Positions 9,970 to 19,563 of a stretch of DNA of 49,448 nucleotides are shown in pieces; position 1 is the first letter of the stretch; each line of letters starts with the position of its first letter. The DNA is from Zygnema cylindricum (lineage: Eukaryota; Streptophyta; Zygnematophyceae; Zygnematales; Zygnemataceae). The notes under the pieces were generated by a model, which saw nothing but the letters and a program-made list of their open reading frames with translations, did not search any database and was not told the origin of the DNA. The stretch is from contig JBBHKE010000503.1 of the NCBI GenBank assembly GCA_037447655.1, positions 63,752 through 113,199 of the forward strand, in the 5' to 3' direction. Position numbers and translations under genes: made by a program.

Positions 9970-11082
9970 TAGTGTCGAGTATCGAGGACTGTTCGCCGAT
10001 ATTTGATACATATCCAATTTCAAGTACCCAATAAACAATATATCGCTTCGATATATCGAATTTCAAATTATCGCGATACATTGTCGATATATCGTATCGC
10101 CGATATTTCAAAGCTTCTTAAAAAAAAAAAAAAAATCTTGCTAGTCAATTCTTGGAAGAAGACAAGGAAAGAAAGGGGGGGAGGATGTTTTTTTTTTTTT
10201 CACGGAACTGCGAATCGAAAACTGTAAATGGATTAATTGAGAACCTAGTTAATTGAGAATTGATTAGCTGCAGGTGCTAGAACTACGTGCCGCTGCATCC
10301 AGAACTAGTGCTACTGCAGATGCTAGTACTAGTTATTGCAGTTGCTAGTAGTACTCGCTGCTGGCAGTGCTGCTGCAACAGGTAGTACTAGCTAGTGCTA
10401 CTCCAATTAATAAAAATAAGAATAAGATTTTACAATTTGTACACTTCAAAAAATATTGAATAATAATAAAAATAAAAGTTCACATTTTATACATTTTAAA
10501 AAATAATAGTTAACACTCACATTTGGTACACTTTATAAAATGATTAATAAAAATACGAATAACATATCATAGTTTATACACTTCATTAAAATATTGAATA
10601 AAAATAATAATAAGAATTCTAATTTTGTACACTTCAAAAATTAATAAATAAAAATAATAATATAAATTCATGCCTGAAACGAACAGTCTGCAATTTTTTT
10701 TTTCATATCATACTTTGACTAAATTGTGTGGGTTTCAAGTTTTCATATGTGAATTTTTGTACCGTAGTACGTACTAAATAAGAAACTATATGAATTAGTA
10801 TTGCAATATTAATATTTTTTCATCGGTTACATTTTGCGGCGTTACCTTTTAAGTCACGGAACAAAAATCAAGTCGTACGTCGCGTTTCAGAAAATTTGTC
10901 GTTATCGCTAAAACAACATATTAAATAATTTTATTATTTTATAAAATACAATATATCGCGATATATATCACGATAATTTATGTTGGTCGCCGTACAATAT
11001 ATCGATGACTTTCCTCGATCGATATTTGATATATAGAATATCAAAACTATCGCAATATGAAACTACCCTATACCCAACACTA
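9970..11082. mobile_element. Non-autonomous hAT-type DNA transposon (1113 bp)
   Basis: Flanked by a perfect 8-bp duplication, GCTATAGG (9962-9969 and 11083-11090). The ends are inverted repeats: the left reads TAGTGTCGAGTATCG, and the right, on the minus strand, TAGTGTTGGGTATAGGG. Both fit the hAT end consensus YARNG. Subterminal regions are full of tatcg/cgata motifs. No transposase reading frame is visible. The interior holds a ctgcag/ctagtact-rich tract (10265-10400) and an AT-rich degenerate tandem array with a unit of about 60 bp, marked by ttgtacacttcaaaaa (10383-10680). Confidence 0.9.
10383..10680. repeat. Degenerate AT-rich tandem repeat inside the hAT element
   Basis: About four to five units of roughly 60 bp, each with a tttgtacactt(c/t)a-type block followed by an attgaataaaaataa-type block. 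Units are diverged by substitutions and small indels. Confidence 0.65.
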
Positions 11083-11822
11083 GCTATAGGGTTTGATAGA
11101 AATCTAACTATTTAGGAGTGAACTAATTCATTTAACTAAAACTACATATGATATGCAAAGATACAATTTTGTAATGTAAGGAGTACGGTACAGTTTGGAA
11201 ACGGATACCGCGCATTTTGTTTCGATTGCGAAACAAATATCGCGCAAGTATTTATTATAGCTAAGATTTCATTTTTTTTTTTATCCAATGGCGCACATCA
11301 TCGCCAAGATCTCGGAATGGTCACTTTGGCTTTTAGTGACATGGCATGACCTAGCGCCATGTGGAGAGATCACATTTGGTTGCGAGAATTCCAAAGAACC
11401 TACGGAACAGTAAAAAGAGGGCATGCGTCCACGTAATAGCCTTCTCGTACATCCGCCGTACAAAAGGTACACCGACAGTAGTACATTCTGGTACGGTAGA
11501 GTAATATGATTGGTTCGTACTTCAGTAGATAGGGGTTGTGAGAGTGGTTTAGGACTTAGGAAAATCTGGTAGGTAGGTATCTCTCTCTAAGAGAGCTTTG
11601 TATAAAATTGGCATTTTTGCCGACTCATAACTTATCGCCTGGTTGGCCGTTTTCAGTGAATCTTTTTGCGACAGGCTCACGGGAGTCTAGGCTGCACATG
11701 GGTGAAGTCAAATTGTGACTTTGCTTTCTTGGGCAGCAGTGGTTGTGGCTTGAAGTGGGTTAGTTAAAAGCTATCTAGAGGCTTCATGAATTCTATATTC
11801 CACTGGAGGACACAGAATTGCA

Positions 11823-13218
11823 TACTATTTTGGTGTTCCAAATTTGATGATTTGGCATAAGCGGTTAGGGCATGTGCATTTTGATAGGCTGAGGGAAATA
11901 AAGAAGCTTGGTGTAGTGGAAGGCATTCAGTTTGGGGATAATGAAATGGTGGATGATTGTAGTGGTTGTGCTCAGAGAAAGGCTCACTAACTTCCCTTTC
12001 CCAAAAGCCGCCACATATAGGGGTGCGAAAGTACTAGATTTGGTCCACACAAATATATAGGGACCTACAAAAGTACCTTCGGTCGAGGAAAGAGGTTTAT
12101 AATGACAACAACCGATGACTCGTCTAGATACTTTAGAGTCTACTTCATAAAAACAAAGTTTGAAACACCAACGTACTTTAAAGAATATAAAGCCGGGAGT
12201 GAGAAGTTGCATGGAACCCCCATTAAGAGAATAAGGAGTGATAATGGGGGAGAAAATACCTCTAACCAGTTTGAGGAATACTTGTGAGATGAGGGAGTTC
12301 AGCACCAAAAATCTGTACCATATAACCAAGAACGAAATGGGGTAGCTCAGAGGTTGAACCGAACACTAGGAGATAGTGTATGTTGTATGTTGGCCGACAA
12401 GAAAATAGGAAAGAGATTTTGGGCAGAAGCCATGAACTGTGCCAACTACATTAATAATTGAGTTCTTACCTCAGTTGTAAAGGGCATGACAACTTATGAG
12501 AGATGGGTTAGAAAGAAACAAGATATCTCGCACCTTAAAGTATTCGGTAGCCAAGTTTACAGTCTTGACACGGATAGGAAAAACTTAAAACTAGATGCTA
12601 AGGGAAAACCTGGATACTTTGTGGGATATGATGAGGATGTTAAGGGATATAGAATCTATGACTTAGCAAAGAAAGATATCATTCTGGTCAAACACCTAGT
12701 TGTCATGGAAGAAGGGAAGTCATTTGACCCCTTCAAATATACAAAGAAGATAAGAATCAGATTTGAGTCCGAAAGTGAGGAGAACTCGGTCGTTCCCGAA
12801 AGGGACATGAGTGAAATCTTGATTGCAGATCAAGGGAGATCCAAGATACAGGAGACTCACCGGAACCCTCACATACTCTTTTGGACTTCGAGGAGATGAA
12901 GAAGCGGGACAAGAACCGGCTTCCATGGACAGGGGAGCGGATGAGACAGTGAGAAGAAATCCAAGACTTCCATCCATTCCAGCTTCAGAGTTTGAGGGAG
13001 GACGGAGGAGCAGCAAAAGGATACAGGAAAAACAAGCCGCTCATAAGGTAACTAAGCTATCTCACCTGGATGAGCCTCAGTCTTACTCGGAGGCAGTGAA
13101 TAGTCCAGAGAAAGAAAGATGGATTAGAGACATAAATGATGAGATGGCTTCTATCATAGAAGCAAATACTTGGGAACTAGCGGAGTGTCCTCCAGATAGA
13201 AAACCTATTGGTTGTTAA
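11823..13218 (+). pseudogene. pol: P integrase and linker, multiply broken
   Basis: Begins YYFGVPNLMIWHKRLGH (zinc-binding HHCC region), then CSGCAQ. The first catalytic Asp region reads HTNI, so that Asp is Asn. The second motif DNGG is kept (12238-12249), and the Glu motif (ERNGVAQRLNRT) has Gln for Glu. Open pieces are 12102-12287, 12486-12899 and 12823-13218, so at least two frame changes separate them. The C-terminal blocks HLKVFGSQVYSLD and GYFVGYDEDVKGYR are well kept. Confidence 0.87.
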
Positions 13219-14677
13219 TGGGTATTTAAACTAAAACTAAACCCAGATAATACCATTGAGAGATATAAGGCTTGATTGGTAGCGAAGGGGTTCACCCAAA
13301 AGGAGGGGATTAACTATGAGGAGACCTTTGCTCCAGTTGTTCGGTTCCCATCAGTAAGGATTCTCCTCAGTCTGGCAACAGTGGAAGACATGGAAATACA
13401 CCAGATGGACATTGAGACTTCTTTTCTTAATGGTGAGTTAGAGGAAGAAGTTTTCATGAGACAACCCGAGGGGTTCGTGGAAGAAGGAGAAGAGAGCAAA
13501 GTCTGCAGGCTCATAAAGTCTTTATATGGACTGAAGCAGACTCCCCGACAGTGGAATAACAAACTAGATGAGTTTCTTACCAATCTGGGATATATCCGTA
13601 TCAGCTCTGACCATTCTATCTATATGTTTGAAGATGAGAATGGTGTCATTTTTATTGCAATTTATGTGGATGATCTGCTTGTGTTGAAGTAAATCTTTAG
13701 AAAAGATCAATAAGTTAAAGAAGGATCTTAGAAGCAGATTTGATATGAAGGATTTAGGGGAGGCAAGATATATTTTGGGGATTCAAATGGAGAGAGATAG
13801 GGGGAAGAATATTATCAGACTTACTCGAAAGGAAGCAATAGGTAATATGCTTGAGAAATTCCATATGGAAAATGCTAACAGTAGTACCACTCCCATGGAC
13901 TTGAAAAAAGTAAGTGATGGGAGTGTAGAAGGAGGAGTGATGATCTTAGATGATCAGATGAGTCCAGAGGAAAAAGAGTTTATGAAGTCTATCCCTTATA
14001 GACAGGTTGTAGGAAGTTTAATCTATTTTATGAACTGTACCAGGCCGAACATAGCGGCAGCAGTTGGAGTACTCATTTGGAGTCTTAATGATCCTAGGAA
14101 GAGAGACTGGGAGGCAGGCAAGTGAGTCATGAGATATCTGGTGGGAACTAGAGAGTTATGGTTGCATTTGGGAGGGGAGCACACTGACATCACTACTTGG
14201 AGTGATGCCAGTTATGGGGACGCACTTATGAGAAGATGCACTTCTGGGTATGTGTTGTATGTTGTGGAAGGTGCATGTTGTCAGAGCATAAGCAACAAAA
14301 GGTGGTTGCTCAGTCTACTATGGAGGCTGAGTACATGGCCTCTTGTTCTGCTGTGCAAGAGTTAATGTGGGTCAAATCCTTCCTGCAAGAACTGGGGTAT
14401 ATGAAGGAGGGAGTGCATAAAGTGTTTTGTGATAATCAAGCTGCCATTGCAATTGCAGCTAATCCAAAACATCATTTTAAAGCTAAGCATATGGACATAA
14501 GATTGAGTTTTGTGAGGGAAAAAGTTGAGAATAAGATTGTGAATCTTGTATATAGATCTAATGTGGAAATGGTGGCTGATATGATGACAAAACCAGTGCC
14601 CTCTCCTAAATTGAAATATTGTAGAGAAAAATGTGGACTAAAACTAAAGGTAAAATTAGACAAGAAAATAAGGGGAG
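13219..14677 (+). pseudogene. pol: P reverse transcriptase and RNase H
   Basis: RT from VAKGFTQKEGINYEETFAPV (13276) with QMDIETSFLNGELEEE, SLYGLKQ and YVDDLL at 13663-13680. A frameshift ends that frame at 13692. The next open pieces are 13745-14125 (KDLGEARYILGIQMERDRG to NDPRKRDWEA) and 14236-14700 (RNase H with MEAEYMASCS, CDNQAAIAIAANPKHH and KAKHMDIRLSFVREK). The polypurine tract aaaataaggggag (14665-14677) precedes the LTR. Confidence 0.9.
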
Positions 14678-15714
14678 TGTTGAAATTAATAAATTTCTAG
14701 AGTATTTTCTAGGTTTAAATATGTTAGTATAAAGGAAAAGAAAAGGACGGACAGCCTGCATCCACCTCCTCTCTCTAGCCCCCATACTTGTTGTAGTCAC
14801 TGAAGGATAGAGAGGGTGATTGATCCATGGCTGCCTTGGTTCAATAGGCAGTTATTTTTAGTAGGTTACTAAAAATATATTTGACGGACCCGGGATTTGA
14901 TCCCGGTACCTGCCGTTCATCAAGGTGGCCGATAGCGGTCAGCTTTATCCTATTAGACTAGGACCAATGCTAAATGCTATAGTATGTGATAAATATATAT
15001 TTATTTAGAAGAATACAAATTCATTTAACTGAAACTCTCTACGGCATGCATAGATATTGTTTTACCAAGTACAAAATACGGTACTACTTTGAAACGGATA
15101 CCGCGCATTTTGTTTCGACAGCGAAACAAATATCGCACAAGTATTTATAACGGCTGAGATTGCATTTCGAGTCAAACCTAACGGCGCACATCATCGCCAA
15201 AATCCCATAATGGTCACTTTGGCATTTAGTGACGTGGCATGACCTGGCGCCACGTGGAGAGATGACACTCGGTCCCGGGAATTCTGAGGAACGTACGGAC
15301 GAGTGAAAAATGGACACGCGTCCGCTTAATGCCCTTGTCGTACAAAGGTCGTACAAAAAGTACATCGGCAGTAGTGCTTTTATATACGGTACAGTACTCT
15401 GATTGGTTCGTACAGTTAATAGATTGGGGTTGTGAGAGGGAGCTAGGACTTAGAAAAATCTGGTAGATGGTCTTCACTCTCTTTGAGAGGTTGTATAAAT
15501 TTGCATTTTTGCCGGCTTATAACTTATTGACTGGTTGGGCGTTTTCAGAGATTCTTTTTCCTACGGACTCATGGGAGTCTAGCCTGCACAAGGGTACAAT
15601 CAGATTGTCTTCTTGTTTGCTTGAGTATCAGCGGTTGCCAATGAAAGTGGGTTAGTTAATAACTATCTAGAGGCTTCCTGTATTGTGTAGTCCAATGGAG
15701 GACGCAGAATTTCA
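14678..15714 (+). repeat. P 3' LTR (1037 bp)
   Basis: TGTTGAAATTAATAAATTTC to GCAGAATTTCA. It contains the best-preserved antisense tRNA-like T arm (14890-14906), six GTAC motifs before ATTGG, a tataaat near 15493 and the gag-start ATG at 15695. Its first several hundred bases are closer to the 5' LTR of Q (29848) than to the 3' LTR of Q (35198), while its last 20-30 bases match the 3' LTR of Q exactly. Confidence 0.9.
14890..14975 (-). promoter_or_regulatory. Antisense tRNA-like module (possible Pol III type-2 promoter) in LTR
   Basis: On the minus strand the sequence has TAGTCTAATAGGATAAAGC, which resembles a tRNA D-arm/A box. About 35 bases later comes CCGGG-ATCAAAT-CCCGG, a perfect 5-bp stem with a 7-base loop that differs from a T loop (TTCAAAT) at one base. 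No acceptor stem can be paired, so it is not a tRNA gene. Similar modules sit at the same place in other family-1 LTRs, including a B-box-perfect GGTTCGAGTCC in E2. Confidence 0.5.
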
Positions 15715-15945
15715 TAACACGAGTCATAACACACTTACGTCGCCGGTTGTTCCGTTAAGCCAGTCTAGTCGGCTGTAACACGAATCATAACTGGAGTATA
15801 ATCCAGCGTTGAAAATGCCTCGTCGCCGGTTGGTCAGCATCTATGACAAAAGAAGTAAAAGACCTTCATTCTATTGTTGTATAATCCAGCGACAAAAATG
15901 CCTCGTCACTGGTAGGTTAGCATCCATGACAAAAGACAAAAAAAT
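15715..15945 (+). repeat. Two short tandem/dispersed repeats at the left end of A1
   Basis: A segment of about 50 bp (cttacgtcgccggttgttcc to tctagtcggctgtaa, 15728-15777) also occurs left of element Q (29795-29845), and TAACACGA(G/A)TCATAAC flanks it on both sides. Next, a unit of about 75 bp (ataatccagcg, atgcctcgtc, gacaaaag) occurs twice, at about 15797-15870 and 15876-15945. No gene is seen. Confidence 0.75.
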
Positions 15946-16958
15946 ATCATCATTCCATGGCGGATGCAAACATGTACAAGACATAATCATTTGGTAGAAA
16001 ACATAATACAGTCATATGTAGAGTGAAAAAATGTGTAATACCATGTAGTTTATGACAAAAATAAACAATTATGACTCCAAAATTTCACTATTGTACACAC
16101 TCTGAAACTGAATCTAGGCCCTTAACTCCTAAAAATTTCTATACCTTTCCATTTTCTCTTAAATCGACTATCTTTTATCTTTTTTTAATTCCATTTTTGT
16201 AGAAATCATTTCACTATCCTCGTGTATTACAGGAAAAATATAAAGTCGAAAGTAATATGATGTCGGAAATAAATCAAAAACTTTGGCCCCAACTTGAAAA
16301 AAAAAGAGGATTTAGATTCAATTGTTGATCCGTTAAAAGGTCCAAGGGTTTTTTATGGGTTTTTAGAGTTTATCAGAGTATTTTTATTACATCGTACTTT
16401 AAGCGGGAAGAAAATTTGTTCCACATTTTTTTTATATTATTATTAATTGGCTGAAAATCCCTTTTTAATGACATGAAACGAAAAGTAAAATACACATTTG
16501 TATGTTTTTGAATCCATTGACAATAACAAATGTGACAAGCGTACAGATTACAAAACCGACTATTATTATAAAAATCTAACACAAAAGATAATAAACGAAT
16601 ATATCTTTCTTTTTTAAATATTCTCAACATTTTTCTCAACACCCTCACTATCAATATTTATAAGCGTTAATAAAATGAAGCTTAAAGCAAATGGTTAACT
16701 GAAAAGGTGAGAGGAGAGAAACAAAAGCAACACCAGAAAAAAAAAAACATATGAATTACCTTGAAATAACCCTTCATAGAATAAAAATGATAATAAAAAT
16801 TCTGAAAGACATAACCGTTTGTAGAAAATTGACAGCAAAGTGAAAGGATTACAATATATGACCTATCATAAGTGTCCAAAAATTGTTTTTGAATGTTAGG
16901 ATGGAAAATGGCATTTGCCAAGTCTTATGGAACCACCAGCAAGAGAATAGGCTTTTAC
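15946..16958. other. AT-rich non-coding stretch
   Basis: No recognisable gene, TIR or LTR. Short open frames here are AT-rich and look accidental. If the minus-strand exon at 16959-17003 is real, this would be its first intron, but no acceptor or second exon was recognised. Confidence 0.4.
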
Positions 16959-17003
16959 CTCGTCATCAATGGTGGAGTTGGCTGGCAGCAAAATGTTCGC
17001 CAT
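16959..17003 (-). CDS. Possible first exon of a host gene fragment
   Basis: Reading the minus strand from ATG at 17003, 15 codons give MANILLPANSTIDDE, followed at once by a donor-like GAG|GTAAAA. The start context is gcgATGGCG, a favourable plant context. The 35 bases upstream contain two teloboxes or near-teloboxes (tttttAGGGTTTTgtag and ttttAGGGcg), as in promoters of many plant growth and translation genes. Farther upstream are CT-rich sequence and two CCAAT boxes. I do not recognise the protein. No second exon was found, so it may be a captured or orphaned gene start. Confidence 0.35.
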
Positions 17004-17350
17004 CGCGTACTACAAAACCCTAAAAAGGTAAGCGCCCTAAAAATGTAAGCCGACGGCAGGAAAGCCATGACTTGGGCGACGTGTAATCCATGGAGGTGAA
17101 AGAGGAAGCGAGCGATGCCGTGGGCGACGTGCAATCCATGGAGGTGAAGGAGGAAGCGAGCAATGACGTGGGCGACGTGCTATCCATAGAGGTGAAAGAG
17201 GAAGCGAGAATCTCACAAATCCCTGTTGGAAAAAAAAAATTAGGATGGCGGCGCAGACAGGATGGCGGCGAAGTCGTCAGATTCCACAGGGAAAAAAAAA
17301 GGGAAGACCGGCTGCGATTGGACATAAAAAGCGTGACTTGCGATTGGTCC
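17004..17350 (-). promoter_or_regulatory. Candidate plant promoter/5' UTR (telo-box, CT-rich tract, CCAAT boxes)
   Basis: On the minus strand it contains CCAAT at about 17316-17320 and 17345-17349, CT-rich repeats, and AGGGTTTT just before the ATG at 17003. It is more GC-rich than its surroundings. The 48-bp minisatellite lies inside it. Confidence 0.35.
17074..17208 (+). repeat. 48-bp minisatellite, 2.8 units, open in frame
   Basis: Units 17074-17121, 17122-17169 and 17170-17208 each begin gggcgacgtg. A + frame from ATG 17090 to 17587 translates the unit as MEVKEEASDAVGDVQS, 16 residues, acidic, with the length a multiple of three. The rest of that 165-aa frame becomes basic, then hydrophobic and AT-rich, and resembles nothing I know. 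Whether it is coding, or is the 5' UTR of a minus-strand gene, is undecided. Confidence 0.75.
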
Positions 17351-17930
17351 AAAGAGATTATATTTTGTGACGTCTATCCGCATTTGACGTTACCTTACGA
17401 ATATATCACACATGCCAAATGTTGTATATTTATTCAATTTTTGTTAGTATGTTCACTCTACTTCATGTGCCATTATGGTAAAAGACCCATATTAAAGTTA
17501 AAAGTTACTTCTTTCAAGGGGCATTTTGATAAGTTTGTTTTTTTTAGAATTAATATTTACGCTAAAACAGACGCGATCTTATATTAGAATAAATTTTTAA
17601 TGAAATTGGTGCGAATTTTCGTATTCTAACTGAATACATGGAATGTTAAGCTGAAGTTACAAAGTAATTATAAAAATACAGGCAAACACGTGTTTTCGCC
17701 ATTGTACTATAAACTTCTAATACGTAAATTAAGTCAAATTTTCACATTGACGACAATGTTGTCGACGGACGAGAGATATGCGAACAATTTTTTTTTGATA
17801 TGATTGAGTCTTTTTGTTTATTGCGACTCCACATGCGACCGCGAGTCTATTAAATCGGTAATTGTACCTTTTTATTTAAAAAAATACAATATTGCACGAT
17901 CATACGTCGTCCATACTCCACACTATTTAA

Positions 17931-18078
17931 AACGAACCTATATTAGAATTATTAACGCTAACTAAACCTTACCTAAAATAGTGTAATGAAAATTTTAGAA
18001 TCATTTACTCTATTTAAAATGATAGAGTCGAAATTTAGGGCGACCGAATTAGCGTTATTTACTCTAATTAGGATTCGT
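17931..18078. mobile_element. Fold-back (MITE-like) inverted repeat
   Basis: The left arm 17931-17962 and right arm 18048-18078 are inverted copies (acgaa..cta..attaga..taacgctaa) with a few mismatches and a loop of about 85 bp that contains an inner palindrome, actctatttaaaatgatagagt-like. A target duplication could not be assigned. The next hAT-type element starts only 20 bp to the right. Confidence 0.5.
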
Positions 18079-18098
18079 GGTGTAATGTACTATCACTA

Positions 18099-18871
18099 CG
18101 TTGTTGTTCAAATCGTGCGATTTTTTCAATTTTTCGAATTTCTACGTATAATTTGTGACTGTTGAAAAAATCTTAAAACAACGCGATGTACTTTCTGTCC
18201 GGTAAACTGAACAGCCAATTTACGGGAAAAAAATAGTTTTTCCCGTAAAATGTACGGTTACGAAATGTACGGAATTTGACGAAAACATACGTCGCAGTTA
18301 TTTGTACTTTCTTTCCAGTAAACTAAACAGAAGTTTCATGGGACATGTACGTAATTTTATTCAAAATGTACGGACATTTTCAAAAAGAGACATTGAAATG
18401 TCACACTATTTGGGCACGGTAAGATTGAAAATTTTATGAGTGTTTTTTTTTTTTTTTTTTAAAGAAGCCGCCATAAAATACAGATAAGATAACAGATAAG
18501 ATAAAGGATAAGATAGTATCAGAAAGACAAACTTTGAGAAATTTTTTGCAATAGCCAAGATTTGAACCTGGCACTAGGCTACTTCGAAAGAATCTATTTT
18601 ACAATTTACCGCTACTAGTCAATGAGGAAATTCCGATACACAAACGCAATGTGATATATATATATTTAAATATTTAAAATTGTTTAGTGCTCATTTAACG
18701 GAAAACTTGCATACTCCGGTATATGTAAAATTCGTTTTTTTTACATGTTCGGAATAGTACAGATGAAAATTCATTAACGATTTTAACGATTTTTTCAAAT
18801 CGTTCAATGAGTTCGTTACGTATAATTCATCGCGATAAAATCGTTCGCACTAAACAGTTTGAACAACTTTG
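18099..18871. mobile_element. Non-autonomous hAT-type element, CAAAGTTGTTCAAA family (773 bp)
   Basis: Flanked by the 8-bp duplication TATCACTA (18091-18098 and 18872-18879). The ends are CGTTGTTGTTCAAATCG on the left and, on the minus strand, CAAAGTTGTTCAAACTG on the right. The right end fits hAT YARNG. No transposase is present. The interior has several GTACGG motifs and a minus-strand tRNA-like T arm, CCAGG-TTCAAAT-CTTGG (about 18548-18564). About 50 bp near the left end recurs in direct orientation near the right end. A diverged relative is at 48263-48992. Confidence 0.87.
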
Positions 18872-18879
18872 TATCACTA

Positions 18880-19563
18880 TAAATAAATATTATATCCTAC
18901 ATCGTATTAATAGTTTGTACGGTTTTAGTATGCCATGCCTTGTATTAGAATCGGGTCAGTACTTTGGAGAGCAAGAACTTTAGTCCAAATAAACAATTTT
19001 ACAACCACACATCATAGAACCATAAGCGTATGACTCTTTCTACGAAGTCCATTTTATAACAGTATATTACAAAACAGTTTCAAAATTTATGGTTTACAGA
19101 TCGACAGACTACAAATGTAAACCCTAAAAAATCTCCCGCCATTGCTATCTTTTTTTTTTATATCTTACCAATTTATCGGATTTCAGTGCGTCGAATGGAG
19201 TCACGCATAAATTTTGGGTAGGTTGGCAACCAATTCACACCACACAAGATTTTAGTGATGTTGTATGAGGACTTTTCACACAAATTAGGGCTTATCGAGT
19301 TGCCAACCGCAATTTTCACATACACACTTTCGTCTAAAATGGATCCTTGCTCCTCATAACTATATTTTACTCGACTCCTTTCGAGGTCTTTCTTTATGTC
19401 CTCCTGCCACCATAGCACCAACCGTTTATTTGGGTAATCGATCTCTCGTGACATCTATCATTAATTCGAGGTTGTGGTGGCATTCGTCATTAGTTTAAGG
19501 TTTGTGGTGGACGATAGTCTTATCTTGGCCCATGAGACTCTATTGTCGACAAAGGCTCATTAT
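18880..19563. other. Unassigned stretch with one small minus-strand ORF
   Basis: No element boundaries were recognised. A 93-codon frame at 19454-19173 (minus strand, MSREIDYPNKRLVLWWQEDI at its start) has a fairly protein-like composition (Trp, Lys/Glu-rich) and no AT-driven bias. I do not recognise it, and no promoter or exon partner is evident. It may be a gene fragment or chance. Confidence 0.3.

Larger units (their letters stand above)
522..11822 (+). mobile_element. Element E1: family-1 Ty1-copia retrotransposon, interrupted and dead
   Basis: The order gag, protease, integrase, reverse transcriptase, RNase H, 3' LTR is that of Ty1-copia. The coding part runs 522-2603, is interrupted by nested element E2, and resumes at 7418-9660. 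The 3' LTR (9661-11822) contains a hAT-type element. The 5' LTR and the gag start are left of the window, beyond the inserted family-2 LTR. The LTR ends in TTGCA at 11822 and is followed by TACTA, where the integrase coding sequence of another element (P) starts abruptly. E1 therefore appears to sit inside P. Stops and lost catalytic residues throughout show that it is not autonomous. Confidence 0.85.
9661..11822 (+). repeat. E1 3' LTR, split by a hAT-type element
   Basis: LTR from TGTTGAAATTACTAG (9661), preceded by the purine tract aataagggaag, to CAGAATTGCA (11822). Without the insertion at 9970-11082 and its duplicated 8 bp it is about 1041 bp, like other family-1 LTRs. It keeps the antisense tRNA-like module near 9884-9950, GTAC motifs, ATTGG and a tataaaa near 11601. 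The gag-start ATG seen in other copies is ctgg here. Confidence 0.88.
11823..15714 (+). mobile_element. Element P: family-1 Ty1-copia, right part only
   Basis: It starts abruptly inside the GAG-pre-integrase coding sequence, directly after the end of the E1 3' LTR, and runs through integrase, RT and RNase H to a 3' LTR at 14678-15714. Its gag, protease and 5' LTR should lie left of E1, outside the window. TACTA (11823-11827) is the expected right copy of the E1 target duplication. The right flank TAACACGAGTC is the same as the right flank of element Q, although P and Q differ at many sites; see findings. Confidence 0.85.

Noticed and set aside
11816-11830. Deletion by microhomology between LTR end and GAG-pre-integrase in one element
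   Set aside because: A nested insertion of E1 into element P explains the abrupt start equally well and fits the same-strand integrase, RT and LTR that follow. The left half is outside the window, so this is likely rather than proven.
14881-14985. A genuine tRNA gene in the LTRs
   Set aside because: The T arm and a D-arm-like block are present, but no acceptor stem pairs and the T loop lacks the first T, so it is only tRNA-like.
16373-16921. Two minus-strand frames of 79-93 codons (16373-16654 and 16682-16921)
   Set aside because: AT-rich, Phe/Tyr/Lys/Asn-driven composition, one beginning with TTG, no recognisable domain; most likely chance.
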